Below are positions 1 to 4,408 of a stretch of DNA of 7,547 nt, one piece after another (the first letter of the stretch is position 1; the number at the start of each line of letters is the position of its first letter). The DNA is from Candidatus Vogelbacteria bacterium (lineage in GTDB: Bacteria; Patescibacteriota; Minisyncoccia; Phycocordibacterales; XYD1-FULL-46-19). A program made the position numbers and the translations under genes. The DNA is taken from NCBI GenBank assembly GCA_026395035.1, contig JAPLZN010000021.1, positions 1 through 7,547 on the forward strand. Reading direction: 5' to 3'. The notes beneath the pieces are model-generated. The model was given only the letters and a program-made list of their open reading frames with translations, did no database searches and had not been told where the DNA came from.

Positions 1-1
1 A

Positions 2-247
2 GTTACCAAAAAGGAGTTTTTGGTAAGGCAAAAAGAAACGGCTATAGGCGATTGCGTTTCTCAAGGTGAGCTATTGAGAGGAAAAACTCTGTCCAAAAGC
101 CAGATAGATGAACTTGTCCGAACCAAAATCCTGTTGCCCCAGAAGTATCATTCACGAATATATTATAACTTGCAGGAAGTTAAGAATGGCATCAGATTGT
201 TAATAGACCGAAAAAAACAGAAACAGAGCAGGTTGTTTGGAGAATAG
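2..247 (+). CDS. small HTH-like protein of unknown function, 5' end probably outside the window
   Basis: The frame is open to the left edge, so the gene probably begins upstream. A TTG at 20 is the only nearby in-window start, but the AAGGAG at 11-16 lies just 3 nt before it, too close for a normal ribosome-binding site. The visible protein is basic and hydrophilic with no membrane segment. Its middle (TLSKSQIDELVRTKILLP, then RIYYNLQEVK) follows the pattern of a MerR/excisionase-type winged helix: a helix-turn-helix, then a short Tyr-rich wing. That resemblance is an inference from pattern, not a family assignment. The C-terminus is a Lys/Arg/Gln-rich tail (DRKKQKQSR). The next gene starts 3 nt after its TAG stop, so the two are surely co-transcribed. 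A perfect inverted repeat overlaps its first visible codons. Confidence 0.6.
   Translation, partial: VTKKEFLVRQKETAIGDCVSQGELLRGKTLSKSQIDELVRTKILLPQKYHSRIYYNLQEVKNGIRLLIDRKKQKQSRLFGE
3..26. repeat. perfect 10-bp inverted repeat with GGAG loop
   Basis: TTACCAAAAA at 3-12 and TTTTTGGTAA at 17-26 are exact reverse complements separated by GGAG. In RNA this puts a Shine-Dalgarno-like GGAG in the loop of a 10-bp stem. It could be an operator, an RNA hairpin over a translation start, or coincidence within coding sequence. The frame reads through it. Confidence 0.6.
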
Positions 248-250
248 AAA

Positions 251-451
251 ATGGTCCAAGTAAACTCCGAAACCGTAGAGAAGTTCAAAAAGATGTTCAA
301 AAAACAGTATGGAGTTGAGTATTCGGATAGTGAAGCGTGGGAAGCCACTCACAATCTCATCGGGGCATTTGATTGGCTACTGAAAGAAGATATGAAGCAA
401 CACCCCGAAAATTATAAAAAGAGCACAAATAATTTATCAGATAATTTATAA
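251..451 (+). CDS. 66-aa conserved-looking hypothetical protein
   Basis: The ATG at 251 is preceded by GGAG at 239-242 with a suitable spacer. The protein is a small, charged, apparently all-helical polypeptide without signal peptide or membrane segment. Its core (ETVEKFKKMFKKQYGVEYSD followed by SEAWEATHNLIGAFDWLL) has the look of short proteins often found on CPR plasmids or integrated elements: a Lys-rich helix, then a D/E-E-A helix. I recall this pattern only loosely and assign no function. It sits 3 nt after the upstream gene and 5 nt before the membrane protein gene, so the three form one transcription unit. Base composition is AT-rich like its neighbours and unlike the genes after 2000. 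Confidence 0.75.
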   Translation: MVQVNSETVEKFKKMFKKQYGVEYSDSEAWEATHNLIGAFDWLLKEDMKQHPENYKKSTNNLSDNL

Positions 452-456
452 AAAAT

Positions 457-843
457 ATGAAAAAGATAATTAAACAATCTTTTTACTCTCCGATGTTTTT
501 AATACTAGCTCCCGTATTTTTTTGGGGACTAGCCAATCTAGCCCTTTTGACAATCTCTCGTTCCCTTGAGCAATCATTGATAGAAATTATATTTAAGGTG
601 TTCGGTAATTATCCTTTTAGTGCTGGTTGGGGAATGGGGGTAAATAACGCCTTAACCAATGTTCTTTTTTACTCTGCTTTTGTCTTAGCCCCTGTTTTAT
701 TTGCTTTATCTGTTTATTTCGGAGTAAAATTTTTAAGACAATCTGGCCCAAGTCAAAGTAAAGTTTGGAGAATGGTAAATGTTATTTCAGTAACAATCTC
801 TGGTTTCGTCCTTTTTGGGATTTTGGTCGGTATCATATTATAA
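457..843 (+). CDS. small three-TM membrane protein of unknown function
   Basis: This is a 128-aa protein whose ATG lies 5 nt after the preceding stop codon. Three hydrophobic segments are visible at about residues 11-33, 67-93 and 107-128. A basic N-terminus (MKKIIKQ) suggests that the N-terminus is inside. Between TM1 and TM2 is a roughly 30-residue loop rich in Gly and aromatics (FGNYPFSAGWGMG). The short loop before TM3 is basic (SQSKVWR). The C-terminus ends within the last membrane helix. No catalytic or transport motif is recognisable, and no Shine-Dalgarno site is visible, so it may be translationally coupled to the gene before it. It ends the AT-rich three-gene block. No intrinsic terminator is visible just after its stop. 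Confidence 0.75.
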   Translation: MKKIIKQSFYSPMFLILAPVFFWGLANLALLTISRSLEQSLIEIIFKVFGNYPFSAGWGMGVNNALTNVLFYSAFVLAPVLFALSVYFGVKFLRQSGPSQSKVWRMVNVISVTISGFVLFGILVGIIL

Positions 844-915
844 GAAAATAGTGATAACGGGGTGGGGTAGAATTATTGACGGGATATAATGAAAAGCAGG
901 GTAGGGTGAAAGTGG

Positions 916-945
916 TTGTTGCAATTTTGTAAAATCTGATAGAAT
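916..945 (+). promoter_or_regulatory. predicted extended -10 promoter of the structured RNA
   Basis: TTGTTG at 916-921 and TAGAAT at 940-945 are 18 nt apart. TGA directly precedes the -10 (937-939), giving an extended TGn element. The predicted start of transcription is near 952. The same TGnTAGAAT motif stands before two protein genes in this window (at 2614 and 6498), which supports it. Confidence 0.5.
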
Positions 946-951
946 TATCAA

Positions 952-1137
952 AGGGTAGCGAGAATTGATATTTTATAGCTTCGGTTATAAACGGGGGTCG
1001 TGAATTAAGTCCGTCATCCGCCTTGTGCGGTGGATTTGTCTGAAAAGACAGAAGGTAGCGGTGAAAAGCGATAACTGGCTTACGGGTGTATCAAGAGTGC
1101 TACTCCGACAAAGAACTTCCATTCGTGGGAGTTTTTT
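952..1137 (+). ncRNA. structured small RNA of unassigned family
   Basis: No ORF occupies this stretch, yet it folds by eye into a compact series of helices. A hairpin with a cUUCGg tetraloop (972-979 with 984-991) comes first. A closing helix with one bulged U (1006-1013 with 1076-1082) then encloses three hairpins: 1016-1022/1029-1035; 1037-1041/1046-1050 with a GAAA tetraloop; and a weaker one at 1056-1060/1069-1073. A further helix at 1084-1090/1101-1106 and an intrinsic terminator at 1114-1137 finish it. A promoter upstream predicts about 186 nt. The first 20 nt look unpaired, followed by a folded scaffold. The AAGTCC...GGCTTAC pairing recalls P4 of RNase P, but the enclosed region is far too short. 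A stand-alone OMEGA/HEARO-type guide RNA is a possible reading that I cannot confirm, and no iscB or tnpB gene is visible. Confidence 0.6.
1114..1137 (+). terminator. intrinsic terminator of the structured RNA
   Basis: AACTTCCA (1114-1121) pairs with TGGGAGTT (1126-1133) through one G-U pair around a TTCG loop, and the T-run covers 1132-1137. Outer segments CTACTC (1100-1105)/GAGTAG (1142-1147) and ACAAA (1108-1112)/TTTGT (1135-1139) can extend the stem in an alternative fold. Confidence 0.75.
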
Positions 1138-1152
1138 GTTAGAGTAGAAGTA

Positions 1153-1179
1153 ATGAACAAATTGAGAACAAGAGAATAG
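1153..1179 (+). CDS. possible 8-codon leader peptide MNKLRTRE before tRNA-Arg
   Basis: An ATG at 1153 opens an 8-codon frame closed by TAG at 1177-1179. Two of its codons (1165-1167 and 1171-1173) are AGA, the codon read by the tRNA-Arg(UCU) that follows. The stop overlaps the first base of a terminator stem. This geometry suggests ribosome-mediated attenuation, but such a short A-rich frame can easily arise by chance and its ribosome-binding site is poor (AGAAG at 1147-1151, close to the ATG). I list it only as a candidate. Confidence 0.15.
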   Translation: MNKLRTRE

Positions 1180-1224
1180 CCACCAGATAACCGCAACAAA
1201 AGCGGTCCTTCTTGGTGGCTTTTT
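1178..1224 (+). terminator. terminator-like hairpin immediately 5' of tRNA-Arg
   Basis: AGCCACCA (1178-1185) pairs exactly with TGGTGGCT (1213-1220). An inner CCGC/GCGG (1191-1194/1202-1205) stacks inside. A T-run (1220-1224, then CTTTT) follows. The tRNA begins only 5 nt later. The hairpin therefore either stops read-through from the structured RNA or regulates the tRNA. A promoter with its -10 inside the stem (for example TTGAGA at 1162 and GATAAC at 1186) would start past the left arm and so escape it. Confidence 0.65.
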
Positions 1225-1229
1225 CTTTT

Positions 1230-1302
1230 GCCCTCGTAGCTCAATGGATAGAGCGAGACGCTTCTATCGTCAAGGTTGCAGGTTCAAGTCCTGCCGAGGG
1301 CA
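1230..1302 (+). tRNA. tRNA-Arg (anticodon UCU)
   Basis: The 73 nt fold as a complete cloverleaf. The acceptor stem is GCCCTCG/CGAGGGC with discriminator A. The D-stem is GCTC/GAGC around AATGGATA. The anticodon arm is AGACG-CTTCTAT-CGTCA with UCU at positions 34-36, reading AGA and, by wobble, AGG. The variable loop is AGGTT, and the T-arm is GCAGG-TTCAAGT-CCTGC. The outermost anticodon-stem pair (27-43) is an A-A mismatch. CCA is not encoded, so it must be added by the nucleotidyltransferase. The 3' end, a frequent integrase target, faces the repeat region on the right. No second copy of its 3' end is visible in the window. Confidence 0.95.
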
Positions 1303-1380
1303 CAGGTTTACACTTTCGCAAAAGCAGGACAGCGATAGTAGAACTCGCTCTTTCCCTGTAGTAGAATGGTTCTAACTTCG

Positions 1381-1443
1381 TCCAAGAGCCCCAGCAAGCG
1401 AGTGAAGACGAGCGCAGTGCCCAGCGCCAGCAGGCGGCGGGTA
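1381..1443 (+). repeat. 63-bp direct repeat, copy 1
   Basis: This copy matches 1536-1598 at 59 of 63 positions. The inner 51 bp (1393-1443) differ at one base only (1407). It contains the hairpin CGCC-AGCA-GGCG, extendable to CCC(a)GCGCC/GGCG(g)CGGG. It is GC-rich and non-coding in character. Confidence 0.9.
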
Positions 1444-1463
1444 CCGAAAGAAATTGCCACGAA

Positions 1464-1492
1464 GCGTTAGAAACCGTGGGTTTCTAAAACGC
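1464..1492. repeat. inverted repeat A between the direct repeats
   Basis: GCGTTAGAAACC (1464-1475) pairs with GGTTTCT-AA-AACGC (1479-1492) with two unpaired A residues and a 3-nt loop. There is no T-run on either side, so it is not an ordinary terminator. Confidence 0.8.
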
Positions 1493-1493
1493 A

Positions 1494-1522
1494 GCCAATC
1501 GCGACTTTCCCTCGCGATTGGC
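1494..1522. repeat. inverted repeat B between the direct repeats
   Basis: GCCAATCGCGA (1494-1504) and TCGCGATTGGC (1512-1522) are perfect 11-bp arms around a 7-nt loop. It lies one base after inverted repeat A, so the two form a back-to-back double hairpin. Confidence 0.85.
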
Positions 1523-1535
1523 GAGTAGTGAGTGT

Positions 1536-1598
1536 TCCAAGTCCCGCAGCAAGCGAGTGAAAACGAGCGCAGTGCCCAGCGCCAGCAGGCGGCGGGTA
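1536..1598 (+). repeat. 63-bp direct repeat, copy 2
   Basis: This is the second copy, offset 155 bp from the first. The mismatches with copy 1 lie at 1542, 1543, 1546 and 1562. A partial echo (GCGCAGTGCCGAGCGCC at 1602-1618) follows directly. Confidence 0.9.
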
Positions 1599-1622
1599 AA
1601 TGCGCAGTGCCGAGCGCCGTGT

Positions 1623-1672
1623 CAGCGACCGAGTGTGAACGAGGAAGTACTGAGGCCAGCAGGCCGAAGTGC
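1623..1672 (+). repeat. degenerate third copy of the direct repeat
   Basis: This stretch aligns along its length with the repeat core (an AGCG-CGAGTG-GAACGAG pattern followed by CCAGCAGGC) but with many substitutions. It ends 9 nt before the start codon of the GIY-YIG gene. Confidence 0.55.
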
Positions 1673-1681
1673 CGAATTTCC

Positions 1682-1933
1682 ATGTATTTTGTCTATATCA
1701 TTGAATGTCGCGATAAATCTCTTTACACGGGGATAACTACGGATGTGGAGCGGCGTTTTCTGGAACATAAAAATAAAAAAGGCGGGCATTATACGAGTGC
1801 TAAAAAAGTTGTGCGGGTAGTATTTACCAAGCAACACCCTGATCGATCGTCAGCCTTGAAAAGGGAAGCCGAGATCAAGAGATGGACCAGGAAGCAGAAG
1901 TTAGATTTAATTACTGGCAAGGTGTCACCTTGA
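1682..1933 (+). CDS. GIY-YIG nuclease family protein (YhbQ-like)
   Basis: This 83-aa protein covers a single compact GIY-YIG domain, the usual length for YhbQ-type proteins. The two signature strands are VYI (residues 4-6) and YTG (15-17). The family's catalytic Arg is at R24 or R25 in the DVERR segment, and the metal-binding Glu is probably in the ALKREAEIK helix (about E62). The segment DRSSALKREAEIKRWTRKQK is typical of the subfamily. Such proteins cut DNA in structure-dependent repair or act in mobile DNA; the exact substrate is unknown. I chose the ATG at 1682 because the domain starts there. The frame stays open to about 1532, but that extension only translates repeat sequence. No Shine-Dalgarno site is visible. 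The upstream repeat array reaches to within 9 nt of the ATG, and a bidirectional terminator follows. Confidence 0.9.
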   Translation: MYFVYIIECRDKSLYTGITTDVERRFLEHKNKKGGHYTSAKKVVRVVFTKQHPDRSSALKREAEIKRWTRKQKLDLITGKVSP

Positions 1934-1958
1934 CGCCGAGCTGATTATCGAAAATAAA

Positions 1959-1995
1959 AAGGCGCAAGGATTCCTTCCGGGAATCCTTGCGCCTT
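1959..1995. terminator. bidirectional intrinsic terminator
   Basis: A perfect 16-bp stem (1959-1974 with 1980-1995) encloses a 5-nt loop. On the minus strand it is followed by TTTTTATTTT (complement of 1951-1960), an excellent terminator for the gene ending at 2011. On the plus strand only a weak GTTT follows, so it probably serves the GIY-YIG gene less efficiently. Confidence 0.85.
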
Positions 1996-2010
1996 GTTTC
2001 AGACACGGAG

Positions 2011-2439
2011 TCACTCCTTCTTGCTTGACCGGGAGATTGACTGGGTGGTCGACTTCACCGCGTTCTCGAAATCGGTCATCTGCTTGAGCACCAGCGAGAG
2101 CGCTTCGGCCCGAGTGAAACCGGCCTTCGTGTAGGCCTTGAGCGCTTTCATCCGACTGTCGGCGGCGTTTTTTTGGTACTCGGCTTGGGCCGTGATCAGA
2201 GCGGGGCTTTTGCTGGCGGCGTTGAAGATATTCAACACCGTCGCGATGATTGTCCCGAGGTCGTTGCCGGGCTGCTTGGCGACCTCCGACAATATTTCGA
2301 GCAGGGGACGATACTCGGCGACGGTGCTCTCGTACATTTTCACGAGAGCGGTCGTGACCGCTTTTTTATCCCCACCATTTTCCTCCATCAGCACTTGGAT
2401 TTTGCCGTCGATGGTTTCTTTCACCTCGGAGATGTCCAT
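2011..2439 (-). CDS. 142-aa helical protein of unknown function
   Basis: The ATG at 2439 is preceded by GAAGGAG (complement of 2449-2455) with a 9-nt spacer, the best ribosome-binding site in the window. TTG codons at 2457 and 2445 are in frame but overlap or precede that site. The protein has no signal peptide or membrane segment. It is rich in Ala, Lys, Glu and Thr and looks all-helical. An acidic N-terminal helix (residues 1-20) is followed by long amphipathic helices, and TRAEALSLVLKQM sits near the C-terminus. The tail is Ser/Lys-rich (SISRSSKKE). I recognise no family. It has its own strong promoter and terminator, lies opposite its neighbours and is GC-richer than the left end. That independence suggests a separately regulated or acquired gene. 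Confidence 0.8.
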   Translation of the reverse strand: MDISEVKETIDGKIQVLMEENGGDKKAVTTALVKMYESTVAEYRPLLEILSEVAKQPGNDLGTIIATVLNIFNAASKSPALITAQAEYQKNAADSRMKALKAYTKAGFTRAEALSLVLKQMTDFENAVKSTTQSISRSSKKE

Positions 2440-2468
2440 GAGCAAAGACTCCTTCAATTTGAAAATAT

Positions 2469-2493
2469 ATATTTACGGTTGCACCGTAAATAT
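2469..2493. promoter_or_regulatory. 25-bp palindrome in the leader of the minus-strand gene
   Basis: ATATTTACGGT (2469-2479) and ACCGTAAATAT (2483-2493) are exact reverse complements with a 3-bp spacer. It sits between the promoter and the ribosome-binding site of the gene at 2439, roughly +11 to +35 of its transcript. It could be a repressor operator or a 5' stabilising stem-loop. Confidence 0.6.
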
Positions 2494-2509
2494 TACCAAA
2501 CTACTGAAC

Positions 2510-2537
2510 AGTATAACATAAGGATAATAAAAGTCAA
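2510..2537 (-). promoter_or_regulatory. sigma70-type promoter of the minus-strand gene
   Basis: On the minus strand TTGACT (2537-2532) and TATACT (2515-2510) are 16 nt apart. TGT immediately upstream of the -10 makes it an extended -10. Transcription should start near 2503. It is the only promoter here with both boxes close to consensus and a good spacing. Confidence 0.75.
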
Positions 2538-2579
2538 GGTCAAAAAAACGGCCATTTTAGCCCCTTTTTGACCCCCAAG

Positions 2580-2605
2580 TTGACTCCCGGAAATTGTGCT
2601 AGAAT
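2580..2605 (+). promoter_or_regulatory. extended -10 promoter of the M14 operon, predicted leaderless
   Basis: TAGAAT at 2600-2605 is preceded by TGC (2597-2599). A TTGACT at 2580-2585 lies only 14 nt upstream, so the extended -10 probably dominates. The ATG at 2614 begins 9 nt after the last base of the -10, where transcription itself should start. Confidence 0.6.
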
Positions 2606-2613
2606 GGGGGTAT

Positions 2614-3507
2614 ATGAAAAAAACCATCATTTGGGTTGTCGTAATTATCATCATCGGGTTGGGGTTGTATTTAATGAGTTCGTCCAGTAAGGCGCCGGCG
2701 GGGAACGACCAGGGCGACGCGGTAATTAACAGCTCGACGACGACTTCGGTGGTCGTGGATAATAAAGACGAAACGGTAATCGGGAAGTCGGTAGAGGGAC
2801 GCGATATCATTGCTTATAATTACGGCACCGGCGCGACGAAACTTTTATTCGTCGGCGGTATTCACGGTGGCTATGAGTGGAATACGGTTTTGCTGGCCTA
2901 TCAATTGATGGATTATCTGAAAGCCAATCCGAATGTGATCCCAAAAAATATTCAGGTCACGGTCATCCCGGTCCTGAATCCGGATGGTCTGAACCGCGTC
3001 GTGGGTACTTCCAGTCGATTTGCGGCGGGTGATGTGCCTAAGGCGCAAGAAATTTTAATTGCTGGTCGTTTCAACGCGCACCAGGTGGATTTGTCACGAA
3101 ACTTCGATTGCGATTGGCAGTCTAAGGGGACTTGGCAGACCAGATCGGTCAGTGGCGGCAGTGCGGCTTTTTCCGAACCGGAAAGCCTGGCTCTGAAAAA
3201 TTATATTGAGGCCGGCAAACCAAGCGCGGCGGTGTTTTGGTACAGCGCGGCGGGCGGTGTCTTTTCTTCCAGCTGTCATGCGGGGGTATCGGCGGAGACG
3301 CGTTTACTCACCAACACTTACGCCAAAGCCGCCGGCTATCCGGCCTATGAAGAATTCACTTCGTACGAAATTACCGGCGATGCGGTAAATTGGCTGGCCA
3401 AAGAAAATATTCCGGCGGCGAGCGTTCTACTGACGACGCATGACAATGTGGAGTGGGATAAAAACTTAGCGGCGGTCAAGGCGGTGATAAATAGTTACGC
3501 CAAATAA
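2614..3507 (+). CDS. membrane-anchored M14 carboxypeptidase-like protein, probably catalytically inactive
   Basis: This 297-aa protein starts at ATG 2614; a GTG at 2596 overlaps the promoter. A single N-terminal TM anchor (about residues 5-21) is followed by a Ser/Thr-rich linker and an M14 metallocarboxypeptidase fold. Visible landmarks are GKSVEGRDI, GGIHGGYEWN (H84, E88: first zinc-binding motif), NPDG, GRFN and VDLSRNF. Compared with the paralogue directly downstream, three key positions differ. The Asn of LNRNF is Ser161. The third zinc-ligand His of FWHS is Tyr210. The catalytic Glu of the VEL motif is Leu272. By M14 biochemistry such a protein should not hydrolyse peptides, so I infer a pseudoenzyme that may bind substrate or partner the active copy. 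Cys166 and Cys221 are conserved between the two and could form an extracytoplasmic disulfide. No Shine-Dalgarno site is present. Confidence 0.85.
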   Translation: MKKTIIWVVVIIIIGLGLYLMSSSSKAPAGNDQGDAVINSSTTTSVVVDNKDETVIGKSVEGRDIIAYNYGTGATKLLFVGGIHGGYEWNTVLLAYQLMDYLKANPNVIPKNIQVTVIPVLNPDGLNRVVGTSSRFAAGDVPKAQEILIAGRFNAHQVDLSRNFDCDWQSKGTWQTRSVSGGSAAFSEPESLALKNYIEAGKPSAAVFWYSAAGGVFSSSCHAGVSAETRLLTNTYAKAAGYPAYEEFTSYEITGDAVNWLAKENIPAASVLLTTHDNVEWDKNLAAVKAVINSYAK

Positions 3508-3510
3508 TTA

Positions 3511-4404
3511 ATGAGATTTACCCCTCGGACCATTTTTGTTGTTGTTTTTCTGTTGCTTATCGTGGGCGGAGGATTTTTATTCTGGCGGGGGAACGCTCCT
3601 AAGGCCACCCTGCCGCCGCCTCCCCCGCCGGCCAATCCTGATCCGCGCCAGCAAGTCATCGGAACCTCGGTGGAAGGGCGTAAGATCGAGGCCGATACCT
3701 TCGGGAGTGGTGGGGCGACTCTTTTGTTTGTTGGCGGTATTCATGGCGGTTACGAATGGAATAGCGTTCTTCTGGCGAATCAGTTCATTGATTATCTCAA
3801 GTCCAATCCGACGCTTATCCCGGAATATCTGACGGTCACTGTCGTCCCGGATGCTAATCCGGATGGCGTGTTCAAAGTAATCGGCAAAGAAGGTCGTTTT
3901 ACTTTGGTGGATGTTCCCACGACCACCGCGACCGCGGCCGGGCGTTTCAACGCCAATGGAGTAGATCTTAATCGCAATTTTGCTTGTAACTGGAAACCAC
4001 AGAGCACTTGGCAGAATAAAACAGTTTCGGCCGGCACGGCTTCGTTTTCCGAGCCGGAAGCGGCGGCCATCCGCGATCTTGTTTTGGCGGTTAAACCGGC
4101 GGCGGTGATCTTTTGGCATAGCCAGTCGGGGACGGTCTACGCTTCGCAGTGTAAGAATGGGATTCTTCCGGCCACGCTGGAAATAATGAACGCTTATGCC
4201 AAAGCGGCGAAATATAAGACCGACAAATCCTTCGATAGCTATGCGATTACCGGTGACGCGGAAGGTTGGCTGGCCTCAATCGGTATTCCGGCGATTACGG
4301 TGGAATTACAGACCCACAATACAATCGAGTGGGAGCAAAACCTGTCCGGCGTTAAGGCTTTGTTTGGTTATTTTCGACCACGGAACTCATTACCCAATAA
4401 TTGA
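3511..4404 (+). CDS. membrane-anchored M14 family zinc carboxypeptidase, intact motifs
   Basis: This second 297-aa paralogue starts 3 nt after the first. It has an N-terminal anchor (about residues 8-25), a proline-rich linker containing PPPPPP, then the M14 domain. The motifs are GTSVEGRKIEA, GGIHGGYEWN (H78 and E82), NPDG, GRFNANGVDLNRNF (N154, R155 for substrate carboxylate binding), FWHSQSG (H203, third zinc ligand) and ITVELQTH (E265, the catalytic Glu position). The first motif reads H-G-G-Y-E, one residue longer than the usual HxxE. Cys159 and Cys214 may form a disulfide. It should act outside the cytoplasmic membrane on C-terminal residues of peptides, perhaps cell-wall or scavenged ones; the substrate cannot be read from sequence. 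No Shine-Dalgarno site is visible, so translation is probably coupled to the upstream gene. Confidence 0.9.
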   Translation: MRFTPRTIFVVVFLLLIVGGGFLFWRGNAPKATLPPPPPPANPDPRQQVIGTSVEGRKIEADTFGSGGATLLFVGGIHGGYEWNSVLLANQFIDYLKSNPTLIPEYLTVTVVPDANPDGVFKVIGKEGRFTLVDVPTTTATAAGRFNANGVDLNRNFACNWKPQSTWQNKTVSAGTASFSEPEAAAIRDLVLAVKPAAVIFWHSQSGTVYASQCKNGILPATLEIMNAYAKAAKYKTDKSFDSYAITGDAEGWLASIGIPAITVELQTHNTIEWEQNLSGVKALFGYFRPRNSLPNN

Positions 4405-4408
4405 AAAT

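Noticed and set aside
876..890. TTGACG...TATAAT promoter
   Set aside because: The two boxes are only 3 nt apart, which cannot serve as a -35/-10 pair. The TATAAT alone has no usable -35 or TGn.
1006..1082. Resemblance to RNase P P4 (AAG-U-CC with GGCTTAC, and an ACAGAA nearby)
   Set aside because: Only about 60 nt separate the two strands, whereas RNase P RNA needs its whole specificity domain there. The ACAGAA is also not adjacent to the 3' strand.
1331..1353. Terminator for the tRNA gene (AGCGA/TCGCT then CTTT)
   Set aside because: There are only five pairs, a 9-nt loop and an interrupted T-run, so the evidence is too weak to annotate.
1381..1598. CRISPR-like direct repeats
   Set aside because: There are only two good copies, the repeat unit is too long, the spacer contains palindromes rather than unique spacers, and no cas genes are present.
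1532..1681. N-terminal extension of the GIY-YIG gene, and overlapping ORFs on both strands
   Set aside because: The extra codons are translations of the intergenic repeats; the GIY-YIG domain begins at the ATG at 1682.
3577..4119. 180-codon open frame on the minus strand opposite the second M14 gene
   Set aside because: It is a shadow of a GC-rich coding gene with clear M14 motifs; its composition is Arg/Gly-rich without domains or a ribosome-binding site.
4196..4408. Earlier start for the acidic protein
   Set aside because: It would overlap the M14 gene by over 200 bases in another frame; the ATG at 4409 gives normal 4-nt operon spacing.
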